DNA of 64,000 nucleotides, from NCBI GenBank assembly GCA_938085425.1, contig CALKGQ010000011.1:1-64000 (forward strand). Reading direction: 5' to 3'. Source of the DNA: an uncultured Flavobacteriales bacterium (GTDB lineage: Bacteria; Bacteroidota; Bacteroidia; Flavobacteriales_D; Sanyastnellaceae). Below are positions 53,462-61,324 of this stretch, one piece after another (the stretch's first letter is position 1; each line of letters begins with the position of its first letter). The translations under genes and the position numbers were made by a program. The notes beneath the pieces are model-generated. The model saw only the letters and a list, made by a program, of their open reading frames with translations. It made no database searches and was not told the DNA's origin.

Positions 53462-54381
53462 GTTCTTCAGTTCCATCTCGAGGTCCCTGGCAAGCGCACT
53501 TGGCCCTCTGGGGGGTGGGTTTGATTTATGCCTACAACTACCTCGTGGCCAAAGGACTGATGCCTGAAAAGGTGGGTCCCTCTGGCTTCATTGCATTGCG
53601 GGTGGCGGGGGCGACGCCCTTGTTTTGGATCCTGTATGCCTTGCGTTGGGAAAGGGTGGACCGCTCGGATTTGGGCCGGCTGTGGCTCTGCGGACTGACA
53701 GGGGTGACCATCAACCAGCTGTTCTTCTTCAACGGTTTGGCAGCAACAAGTCCCGTGCATGCCTCCATCATCATGACGATCAACCCCGTTTTGGTGCTTT
53801 TGATCAGTGCGGCATTGCTGGGCACGGCCATCACCACACGCAAGGTTTTGGGCATTGCACTTGGGGCGATGGGGGCCCTCACCCTCCTGACCCAAGGCGG
53901 AGGCTCTGACTTGTCGTCGCACGCATCGTGGCAGGGAGATTTGATGGTGCTTTTGAATGCTGCAAGCTATGGGGTGTACCTCGTGGTGGTCAAACCCCTC
54001 ATGCAGAAGTACCGCCCCATTACGGTCATTTCTTGGGTGTTTTTGTTTGGGGGACTCATGGCATTGCCCGTGGGGGCCCCCCAAGCCATGGCCATCGATT
54101 GGTCGTCGTTTGGCCCCCAGGACTGGCTGTCCGTGGGGTTTGTGCTGCTCTTCACGACGTTTTTGGTCTACCTCTTGAACATCTATGCCCTTGGCAAGGT
54201 GCAGCCAACGGTGGTCAGCATCTACATCTACCTGCAGCCACTGTTGGTGGGAAGCATGGTTTGGCTTGCGGCACAATGGGGCGGAGCGGATTACATGGCG
54301 GACATGGGGTGGCTTCAATTGGGCTGTGCCTTGGTGATTGCAGCCGGGGTTTGGTTGGTCAGTGTTCCTGGAAAGACCTGA
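53458..54381 (+). CDS. EamA/DMT-family permease with TTG start
   Basis: About 307 residues with ten predicted membrane helices in two EamA repeats. LWGVGLIYAYNYLVAKGLMPEKVGPSGFIALR opens the first, GLAATSPVHASIIMTINPVLVLLISAALL closes it, and VSIYIYLQPLLVGSMVWLA lies in the second. The start is TTG at 53458, overlapping the previous TGA (TTGA). The next in-frame ATG would remove the first helix, so TTG is preferred. A second DMT permease of the window; substrate unknown. Confidence 0.86.
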   Translation: MSSSVPSRGPWQAHLALWGVGLIYAYNYLVAKGLMPEKVGPSGFIALRVAGATPLFWILYALRWERVDRSDLGRLWLCGLTGVTINQLFFFNGLAATSPVHASIIMTINPVLVLLISAALLGTAITTRKVLGIALGAMGALTLLTQGGGSDLSSHASWQGDLMVLLNAASYGVYLVVVKPLMQKYRPITVISWVFLFGGLMALPVGAPQAMAIDWSSFGPQDWLSVGFVLLFTTFLVYLLNIYALGKVQPTVVSIYIYLQPLLVGSMVWLAAQWGGADYMADMGWLQLGCALVIAAGVWLVSVPGKT

Positions 54382-54411
54382 GTATTTTCCTCGGGGTGGA
54401 GGTGCTTGTGG

Positions 54412-54442
54412 TTTGAAGTGGCTTTGCCTCGATGTAACTTGG
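54412..54442 (+). promoter_or_regulatory. Promoter of the 3-hydroxyanthranilate dioxygenase gene (leaderless type)
   Basis: TTTG (54412-54415), 19-nt spacer, then TAACTTGG (54435-54442), ending 4 nt (agcc) before the ATG at 54447. The spacing matches the Bacteroidota consensus exactly; the seventh base is G instead of T/C. Confidence 0.6.
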
Positions 54443-54446
54443 AGCC

Positions 54447-54980
54447 ATGGCGATCATGAAACCTTTCAATTTGACAGCTTGGATCGAGGAGAACCGCGAC
54501 CTGCTCAAGCCCCCAGTGGGCAACAAAAACCTCTATGTCGACAGTGGCGATTACATCGTGATGATCGTGGCAGGACCCAACGCGCGAAAGGATTACCACT
54601 ACAACGAAACCGAGGAGCTGTTTTATCAGCTCGAAGGCCACATCAACGTCCGCATCCAAGAAGATGGCCAGGCGGTGGACATGAAACTTGGTCCGGGCGA
54701 CATGTACTTGCACCCCGCCGGCGTGCCCCACAGCCCTGCGCGCGAGGCGGGTTCGCTTGGTCTTGTGATCGAACGCAAGCGCAAGGGCACCCCGATGAAG
54801 GACGGCCTGATGTGGTTTTGCGACAAGTGCAACCACAAATTGCACGACACCTACTTTGAGCTTGAAAACATCGAGAAGGACTTCTTGCCAAGATTTCGCG
54901 AATTCTATGGCAGCGAAGAATTGCGCACGTGCGATTGCTGTGGCCACGTGATGGAGGTTGACCCGCGATTTGTGGACTGA
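54447..54980 (+). CDS. nbaC: 3-Hydroxyanthranilate 3,4-dioxygenase
   Basis: Non-heme iron cupin enzyme that opens 3-hydroxyanthranilate to aminocarboxymuconate semialdehyde, the quinolinate precursor for NAD. 177 residues. Fe ligands His51, Glu57 and His95 and the substrate residues Arg47 and Arg99 are at the same numbers as in the Cupriavidus enzyme. A rubredoxin-like second iron site is present: Cys125, Cys128, Cys162 and Cys165. It acts downstream of kynureninase (37845-39149). It has its own promoter and stands alone. Confidence 0.96.
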   Translation: MAIMKPFNLTAWIEENRDLLKPPVGNKNLYVDSGDYIVMIVAGPNARKDYHYNETEELFYQLEGHINVRIQEDGQAVDMKLGPGDMYLHPAGVPHSPAREAGSLGLVIERKRKGTPMKDGLMWFCDKCNHKLHDTYFELENIEKDFLPRFREFYGSEELRTCDCCGHVMEVDPRFVD

Positions 54981-55012
54981 CAACCATCGACCTTCAAACC
55001 GCACGCACATCC

Positions 55013-55027
55013 CGTCAAGTCTTGACG
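55013..55027. promoter_or_regulatory. Perfect 15-bp palindrome upstream of the DUF2723 gene
   Basis: CGTCAAGTCTTGACG has 7-bp arms around a single base. It is about 34 nt upstream of the TACCTTCG box and 33 nt after the dioxygenase stop, so it may be an operator; it lacks the T-run of a terminator. A second small inverted repeat, GACCCC/GGGGTC, lies at 55035-55055. Confidence 0.4.
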
Positions 55028-55060
55028 CTCGATTGACCCCGCGCTTCAAGGGGTCTGCCC

Positions 55061-55068
55061 TACCTTCG
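55061..55068 (+). promoter_or_regulatory. -7 promoter box of the DUF2723 gene
   Basis: TACCTTCG. A GTG at 55070 lies just 1 nt downstream, likely before the transcription start, so the ATG at 55118 with a leader of about 45 nt is favoured. Confidence 0.5.
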
Positions 55069-55117
55069 CGTGGACGCGAACCAAGGGGTTCGTGCCTTCA
55101 CGAAGATTGGAACCTGC

Positions 55118-58100
55118 ATGCGTTTTGAACGACTCAACAACCTGACTGGATGGGCCATATGGGCCCTTGCCACGCTTGTCTTTGTCCTCACAGTGGAACC
55201 CACCGCCAGTTTTTGGGACTGCGGGGAATTCATCGCTTCGGCGTACAAGCTTGAAGTGGGCCACCCTCCAGGCGCACCTTTTTTCATGTTGCTCGCCCGC
55301 TTCCTCATGGTGCCCATGGGCCCGGAAACGGCGGCCTTGGCGGCCAACGGCCTCTCGGTGCTGAGCAGTTCCTTCACGGTCCTGTTCTTGTTTTGGAGCA
55401 TCACCCATTTGGCCAAACGACTGACAGGCGAACAGGAATTGAGCCAAGGAAATGTGTTGGCAGTGTTGGGTTCTGGTGCGGTGGGTGCCTTGGCGTATGC
55501 GTTCAGCGACTCGTTCTGGTTCAGCGCAGTGGAAGGGGAGGTGTATGCCCTGTCAAGCCTTTTTACGGCCTTGGTGTTTTGGGCGATTTTGAAATGGGAA
55601 AATGAGGCGGACCGAGAGGATTCCACCAAGTGGATCATCTTGATTGCCTACCTCATGGGGCTCTCCATTGGGGTGCACTTGCTCAACCTGTTGGCCATTC
55701 CTGCCATTGCCATGGTGTACTACTACCGGAAGCATGGCTTCACTTGGAAAGGATTGGTGCTGACTGGTGCGGTGTCCTTGGTGTTGTTGGGCTTTGTCCA
55801 GGAGGTGCTGATCAAAGGTGCGGTGCAACTTGCAGGCAGTTTCGAATTGTTTTTTGTGAATGATCTGGGCTTGCCATTCAACGCCGGAGCCTTGGTGTAC
55901 TTGGCGCTTTTGGTGGCGCTGATTGTGGCCCTTGTCGTGGTGTCCCGCCAAAAAGGATGGTGGGCCGTCAACACCCTCACCTTGGGCATGGCGATGTTGC
56001 TTTTGGGCTACAGCTCCTTCGCCACCGTCATGATCCGGTCGGCAGCGAACCCACCCATGGACGAGAACGACCCCCAAAACTTGTTTGCCTTGTTGAGCTA
56101 CCTCAGCCGCGAGCAGTATGGTGACAGGCCTTTGGCCAAGGGCCAATTTTGGGGCAGCCCCACAAGTTTGGACAAGCCCTACCTCGACGGCAAGCCTTCT
56201 TGGGTGAAGAGCTACAGCGTGATGAAAAAGCGAGGCCCTTCGGAGCGTCGGATCAAGAGTTTCAAGGGGGAATACGCAGCACAGAAATTTGTGGAAGCGA
56301 ACCCAGATGAGAAGTACTTCATCGCGGAGGAATACGTCGACAGTGGAGAGAAGAAAGGGAGCAAGCCGAATTACAATCCGGAATTCACCATGTGGTTTCC
56401 TCGGATGTACAGCTCCACAGGCAGCCACCTGAAAGAGTACAAACGCTGGAGCAATTACAAGGGCTTCAACATGACGACGTCTTACGAAAGCCCGCTGGTC
56501 GATGGCCTCATGACCAGGGCCCAGTTTGTGAACCACATGGAGAATGACGTTCTCTCAGGTGAGATGAGCAAGGCGGAACTCGAGCGCGTCCTGCGCCGTC
56601 TGTTCGCAGATTACGGCCTGCGCTTTGAGCAAAACTTCGGGGTGCAGTCCAAGGACTTGCTCACGGTGCGCAATCCAGAAACAGGGCAGATGAATTCGGC
56701 CCCTTTGACCAACCCCCAAATGCGTGCCAGCTTGGCGGGATACATCGTGGACCAATTGGACGAGGGGTTGACCTACGGGAAGGGCTATGTCAGGCGTTTG
56801 GGCCAAAAAAAGCGCGCCCAAGAAGATGCGCTTCGACGCAGCACACAACGGGCCAACCAAACCCGCAACCAGGACGACATTCGCGCGGCACTCCAGGCAG
56901 AAGGTCGCTTGAACAAGACCTTGGAAGACATGATGCCAAGCCAGGGTGAAAACCTTCGCTTCTTCACCGATTACCAAATGGGCTGGATGTACTTCAGGTA
57001 CTTTTTCTGGAACTATGTGGGCCGACAAAACGACACCCAGGGTCATGGGGACTTCATGACGGGAAATTGGCTCAGCGGGGTGGATTTCATCGATGCTGAA
57101 CGATTGGGCAACCGTGCTGAATTGACGCAGGAAGCCATGGACAACAGGGGCTGGAACAGGTTTTTCTACCTTCCTCTGCTGCTCGGTTTGATCGGCCTTG
57201 TTTTCCAAGCATTCAGAGACCCCAAAGGGGCCTCCGTGGTGGGGATGCTGTTCTTGATGACGGGCATTGCCATCGTGGTGTATTTGAACCAAACCCCCCT
57301 TCAGCCCCGCGAGCGAGACTATGCGTTCGTCGGGTCGTTCTATGCCTTTGCCATGTGGATTGGCCTTGGGGTGATGGCGCTCTGCCAGGCCACCAAGTCT
57401 TCGGAATTCAAAGCCCACATGCAGGGATTGGCCCTTCCTTTGGTGGCAGGCGTGGTGTTTTTTGCCATGGAATCCCTCAGTGGTGGATCCCATGTCCTGT
57501 CGTACAGCACCTTGTTCATGGCTGTTGTGGCCGTGGTCTTGTATGCTGTGTCTTGGGCACTTGGCAAAGCCTCCCTTTCTGACCCCATGCGGGCGGGGGT
57601 GGTGGTCGCCTTGACGGCCCTCGTTCCTCTTCTGATGGCTTCGGAAGGATGGGACGACCACAGTCGGGCGAGGCGCAGGACTGGTGTGGACATGGCGAAG
57701 AACTATCTGAACTCATTGGCCCCCAACGCCATCATTTTCACCAATGGGGACAACGACACCTTCCCACTTTGGTACGCCCAGGAAGTGGAAGGGGTGCGCA
57801 CGGACGTTCGGGTCTGCAACCTCAGCCTCTTGAACACCGATTGGTACATCGACCAAATGCGCCGTCGTGCCTATGACAGTGCTCCCTTGCCCATCATGAT
57901 GGACGAGGAGAAGTACCGCCAAGGCACCCGGGACGTGGTGCTCATCGACAAAAACGGAGCGGCCGTGGACCTTTTGGAGGCCATGGAATACAGCCTGAAC
58001 GATGGGAACATCCAAAAGTATCCCGGTCAAAAAGGGTACTACAACCTGCCCTCGAGCACTTTCCGTGTGCCCGTGGACTCCGCTGCGGCTTTGGCTTCGG

Positions 58101-58987
58101 GTCTCGTGACCGAGGAGGAGTTGCCGTTCTTGGTAGATGCTTTGGAGTGGGAGCTTGCCAATGGCGATGGCTCCACCCCCAGCTACATCACCAAGAACCA
58201 TTACGCCGCCCTCAACATGATTGCGAACAACCAATGGGAGCGGCCCATTTACTTCGCCGTCACCACTGGGCCAGAGAGCTACCTGGGATTGCAGGAGCAC
58301 TTCCGGTTGGAAGGTTTGGCCTACCGGCTCGTGCCCTTGAAGTTCCCCCAGAATGAAAACCCCAACATCCTCGGTGCCATAGGAACGGACATCATGTTTG
58401 ACAACGTGATGGAAAAGTGGGTTTGGGGCAACATGGACGATGTGGAGCACGGCATTTACATGGATGAAAACAACCGCCGCATGGTCACCAACATCCGCCT
58501 TCAAATGGCCAACCTGGCCGAGACCTTGTTGAAACAAGGGGAGGCTGAACGCTCCATCGTCGTGTTGGACGAGATGATGCGGGCGATGCCCCGCCAAAAT
58601 GTGCCTTACAGCCGGGTCATCATGCCTGTGGCGGAAGCGTACATGCAGCTGGCCTCGGACACCACTTTGGCCCCCAACACGAAGGAACTTTCAGACGGAT
58701 CCCGGGCCAGCGCTTGGGCATCTGCGCAGAAAATCGCGGATGAATTCATGGCCATGCAAGAGGACAACATCAGGTATTTCACGTCCCTCGATGCCAACTT
58801 GTTCATGGCGTCAGAACGGGAGATTCAGTTTTCTCTTCAGGTGGCCGACCGACTGGTGCGCGTTATGAAGTATTTCCACCCCGACACGGAGGAAGCAAGG
58901 GCGTTGGAAGGACGGTTGACGGAGATGGAATCCGATTTGGAGGCCTACGAGCAATCGCAGATGAACATGGCCGGTGGGCCCATTTGA
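55118..58987 (+). CDS. DUF2723 membrane protein, putative protein O-mannosyltransferase-like glycosyltransferase
   Basis: About 1289 residues. The N-terminal half is a multi-helix membrane domain with TASFWDCGEFIASAYKLEVGHPPGAPFFML (near 27-57), whose Asp-Glu pair and His-Pro resemble the catalytic loop of GT-C/PMT-type glycosyltransferases. A soluble insertion (about 300-620) precedes a second helix cluster (LNQTPLQPRERDYAFVGSFYAFA). The large C-terminal periplasmic part begins IIFTNGDNDTFPLWYAQEVEGVRTDVRVCNLSLLNTDWY and ends in helical, TPR-like sequence. In Bacteroidota this family is thought to act in protein O-glycosylation; inference here. It abuts purN. Confidence 0.9.
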   Translation: MRFERLNNLTGWAIWALATLVFVLTVEPTASFWDCGEFIASAYKLEVGHPPGAPFFMLLARFLMVPMGPETAALAANGLSVLSSSFTVLFLFWSITHLAKRLTGEQELSQGNVLAVLGSGAVGALAYAFSDSFWFSAVEGEVYALSSLFTALVFWAILKWENEADREDSTKWIILIAYLMGLSIGVHLLNLLAIPAIAMVYYYRKHGFTWKGLVLTGAVSLVLLGFVQEVLIKGAVQLAGSFELFFVNDLGLPFNAGALVYLALLVALIVALVVVSRQKGWWAVNTLTLGMAMLLLGYSSFATVMIRSAANPPMDENDPQNLFALLSYLSREQYGDRPLAKGQFWGSPTSLDKPYLDGKPSWVKSYSVMKKRGPSERRIKSFKGEYAAQKFVEANPDEKYFIAEEYVDSGEKKGSKPNYNPEFTMWFPRMYSSTGSHLKEYKRWSNYKGFNMTTSYESPLVDGLMTRAQFVNHMENDVLSGEMSKAELERVLRRLFADYGLRFEQNFGVQSKDLLTVRNPETGQMNSAPLTNPQMRASLAGYIVDQLDEGLTYGKGYVRRLGQKKRAQEDALRRSTQRANQTRNQDDIRAALQAEGRLNKTLEDMMPSQGENLRFFTDYQMGWMYFRYFFWNYVGRQNDTQGHGDFMTGNWLSGVDFIDAERLGNRAELTQEAMDNRGWNRFFYLPLLLGLIGLVFQAFRDPKGASVVGMLFLMTGIAIVVYLNQTPLQPRERDYAFVGSFYAFAMWIGLGVMALCQATKSSEFKAHMQGLALPLVAGVVFFAMESLSGGSHVLSYSTLFMAVVAVVLYAVSWALGKASLSDPMRAGVVVALTALVPLLMASEGWDDHSRARRRTGVDMAKNYLNSLAPNAIIFTNGDNDTFPLWYAQEVEGVRTDVRVCNLSLLNTDWYIDQMRRRAYDSAPLPIMMDEEKYRQGTRDVVLIDKNGAAVDLLEAMEYSLNDGNIQKYPGQKGYYNLPSSTFRVPVDSAAALASGLVTEEELPFLVDALEWELANGDGSTPSYITKNHYAALNMIANNQWERPIYFAVTTGPESYLGLQEHFRLEGLAYRLVPLKFPQNENPNILGAIGTDIMFDNVMEKWVWGNMDDVEHGIYMDENNRRMVTNIRLQMANLAETLLKQGEAERSIVVLDEMMRAMPRQNVPYSRVIMPVAEAYMQLASDTTLAPNTKELSDGSRASAWASAQKIADEFMAMQEDNIRYFTSLDANLFMASEREIQFSLQVADRLVRVMKYFHPDTEEARALEGRLTEMESDLEAYEQSQMNMAGGPI

Positions 58988-58989
58988 GC

Positions 58990-59634
58990 ATGACAGGAGG
59001 ATCGACACCCAAGGTGCGCATCGCCATTTTGGCCTCAGGAGGAGGCTCCAACGCGGAATGCTTGATGGCGCACTTTGCACAAGGTCCGGGTTCCGAGGTG
59101 GGCGAGGTGGTCTGGGTTGTCACCAACCGCAAAGACGCTGGGGTCAGGGGCCACGCCCAACGGCATGGCATTTCTGAAAGCCATGTGTCCAAACAAGCCA
59201 TGAATTCTGGGGAGTTGCTCAATGAGCTTCGGGAGCGCGGCGTCGAATGGATCGCCCTTGCCGGGTTTTTGCTTCAGCTGCCCACTGAAATTTGTGAGGC
59301 CTACCCTCACAGGGTGGTGAATGTCCACCCGGCACTTTTGCCCCTTCACGGGGGCAAGGGCATGTTTGGCATGCATGTTCACCGGGCGGTGCACGCTTCA
59401 GGAGAACTTCGCACGGGCATGACCATCCATTGGGTCAGTCCGGCGTACGACGAGGGGGACATCCTTTTCCAAGGCGAAGTGGCATTGGCAGAAGGCGACT
59501 CCCCTGAGGACATTGCCGGCAAGGTGTTGGCCTTGGAGCACCGTCATTACCCGCCCATTCTCGAAGGCCTCATCCGTCTGTCCCAAGGGACCGATGTGCG
59601 CGATGCCACCCATTTGCAATCCCACAAACGGTGA
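58990..59634 (+). CDS. purN: Phosphoribosylglycinamide formyltransferase
   Basis: Transfers a formyl group from 10-formyl-THF to GAR in purine synthesis. 214 residues. The start shows RIAILASGGGSNAECL (phosphate loop). The catalytic NxH is in VNVHPALLPLHGG, and the Asp block is SPAYDEGDILFQ. The Ser-Phe-Lys-Gly stretch normally after HPALLP is replaced by LHGGKG. I use the ATG at 58990, 2 nt after the previous stop; a TTG at 58984 overlapping that stop is possible. rnhA follows after 1 nt. Confidence 0.94.
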   Translation: MTGGSTPKVRIAILASGGGSNAECLMAHFAQGPGSEVGEVVWVVTNRKDAGVRGHAQRHGISESHVSKQAMNSGELLNELRERGVEWIALAGFLLQLPTEICEAYPHRVVNVHPALLPLHGGKGMFGMHVHRAVHASGELRTGMTIHWVSPAYDEGDILFQGEVALAEGDSPEDIAGKVLALEHRHYPPILEGLIRLSQGTDVRDATHLQSHKR

Positions 59635-59635
59635 C

Positions 59636-60097
59636 ATGGCCAAGGTGACGATGTACACGGACGGAGGGGCGAGCGGCAACCCAGGCCCAGGGGGGTACGG
59701 CACTCTTTTGATGTATGGTGAACACGTCAAGGAAATCAGCGAAGGTTTCCGATTGACCACCAACAACAGGATGGAATTGCTGGCCGTCATCAAGGGTCTG
59801 GAGGCCCTCACCCGGGAAGGGGTGGAGGTGGATGTGTACTCCGATTCCAAGTACGTGGTCGATGCCGTCGAGAAGCGGTGGGTGATGGGCTGGGAAAAGA
59901 AGGGATACAAAGGCAAGAAGAATCAGGACTTGTGGCAGCGTTTCTTGGTGGTGTACCGAAAGCACGCGGTGAAGTTCCATTGGGTGAAGGGCCACGCAGG
60001 CGACCCCTTGAATGAACGCGTGGACGCCATGGCGGTTGCTGCGTACCAAACTGGGGACTTGCTGACCGATGCATGGTATGAAGCGAACCAGGCATAG
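59636..60097 (+). CDS. rnhA: Ribonuclease HI
   Basis: Cleaves the RNA strand of RNA-DNA hybrids. 153 residues. The catalytic set is complete: Asp9 (MYTDGGASGNPG), Glu47 (NNRMELLA), Asp70 (YSDSKYV), His120 (VKGHAG) and Asp130. The basic-protrusion region around 80-97 (KRWVMGWEKKGYKGKK) is also present. The ATG at 59636 lies 1 nt after the purN stop; both genes probably share the transcript of the DUF2723 gene. Confidence 0.97.
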   Translation: MAKVTMYTDGGASGNPGPGGYGTLLMYGEHVKEISEGFRLTTNNRMELLAVIKGLEALTREGVEVDVYSDSKYVVDAVEKRWVMGWEKKGYKGKKNQDLWQRFLVVYRKHAVKFHWVKGHAGDPLNERVDAMAVAAYQTGDLLTDAWYEANQA

Positions 60098-60119
60098 GGC
60101 ACGGGCAACCCGGAGGCGT

Positions 60120-60127
60120 TATCTTTG
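60120..60127 (+). promoter_or_regulatory. -7 promoter box of the acyl-CoA dehydrogenase gene
   Basis: TATCTTTG ends 12 nt before the ATG at 60140, giving a predicted leader below 10 nt. Confidence 0.58.
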
Positions 60128-60139
60128 CCTCGCAATTCA

Positions 60140-61324
60140 ATGACCATGCGCACAGACCTCTACCAAGGCCACGACTACCTTTTGATGGATGAACTTCTTA
60201 CAGAAGAGCATCGGCTGATCCGCGACACCGCTCGTGCATGGGTCAAGCAGGAGGTGAGCCCCATCATCGAAGATGCAGCGGAGCGCTGCGAATTTCCCAA
60301 ACATTTGTTGCCAGGATTGGGAGAGATTGGCGCCTTTGGTCCCTACATCCCTGAGGAGTACGGAGGGGCCGGCTTGGACCAGATCGCCTACGGTTTGATC
60401 ATGCAAGAACTGGAACGCTGCGACAGCGGATTGCGCTCGACAGCATCGGTCCAGAGTTCTTTGGTCATGTACCCCATTTGGAAGTATGGATCGGAAGAAC
60501 AAAAACAGAAGTTCCTGCCCAAGTTGGCCACAGGCGAGTGGATGGGATGTTTTGGCTTGACAGAACCGGACCATGGGTCGAACCCAGGTGGCATGACCAC
60601 CCATTACAAAGAAGACGGCGACGACATCATCCTCAATGGGGCGAAGATGTGGATTTCCAACGCGCCCTTCGCTCAAATGGCCGTGGTGTGGGCCAAAAAT
60701 GAAGAGGGACGCATCCACGGTGTTCTGGTGGAGCGTGGCATGGAAGGGTTCAGCACCCCCACCATGAAAGGAAAATGGAGCCTTCGTGCGTCCGACACAG
60801 GAGAGCTTATTTTCGACAACGTCCGCGTGCCCAAAACCAACATTTTGCCAGGTCGATCTGGATTGGGCGCTCCATTGAGCTGCCTCGACAGCGCACGTTA
60901 TGGCATTGCTTGGGGCGCCATCGGTGCAGCCCTTGATTGTTACGATGTGGGCTTGCGTTACGCCAAGGAGCGCAAGCAGTTTGGCCGGCCCATCGCGGGC
61001 TTCCAGTTGCAACAGAAGAAACTTGCCGAGGCGATCACTGAGATCTCCAAGGCCCAATTGATGACTTTGCGCATTGGCCAACTTCGCAACGAAGGACGTG
61101 CCACCTCGGCTCAGATTTCAATGGCCAAGCGGAACAACGTGGACATGGCCATTCACATTGCGCGGGAGATGAGGCAAGTGCTGGGCGGCATGGGCATCAT
61201 GAACGAGTACCCCATCATGCGCCACATGGCCAACCTCGAGTCGGTCATCACCTACGAAGGCACCCACGACATCCACCTGCTCATCACAGGGTTTGACATC
61301 ACAGGCGAAAACGCCTTCAAATAA
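60140..61324 (+). CDS. Acyl-CoA dehydrogenase, glutaryl-CoA dehydrogenase-like
   Basis: FAD enzyme of the acyl-CoA dehydrogenase superfamily, about 394 residues. SGLRSTASVQSSLVMYPIWKYG, FGLTEPDHGSNPGGMTT, LNGAKMWISNAPFAQM and the C-terminal catalytic block ITYEGTHDIHLLITG resemble glutaryl-CoA dehydrogenases, which oxidise and decarboxylate glutaryl-CoA in lysine and tryptophan breakdown. The Arg near residue 95 and the Glu of YEGTHDIH fit that group, but a different acyl-CoA cannot be excluded. The ATG at 60140 begins MTMRTDLYQG; 60146 is an alternative. The 3' end overlaps the convergent fusion gene by 8 nt. Confidence 0.87.
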   Translation: MTMRTDLYQGHDYLLMDELLTEEHRLIRDTARAWVKQEVSPIIEDAAERCEFPKHLLPGLGEIGAFGPYIPEEYGGAGLDQIAYGLIMQELERCDSGLRSTASVQSSLVMYPIWKYGSEEQKQKFLPKLATGEWMGCFGLTEPDHGSNPGGMTTHYKEDGDDIILNGAKMWISNAPFAQMAVVWAKNEEGRIHGVLVERGMEGFSTPTMKGKWSLRASDTGELIFDNVRVPKTNILPGRSGLGAPLSCLDSARYGIAWGAIGAALDCYDVGLRYAKERKQFGRPIAGFQLQQKKLAEAITEISKAQLMTLRIGQLRNEGRATSAQISMAKRNNVDMAIHIAREMRQVLGGMGIMNEYPIMRHMANLESVITYEGTHDIHLLITGFDITGENAFK

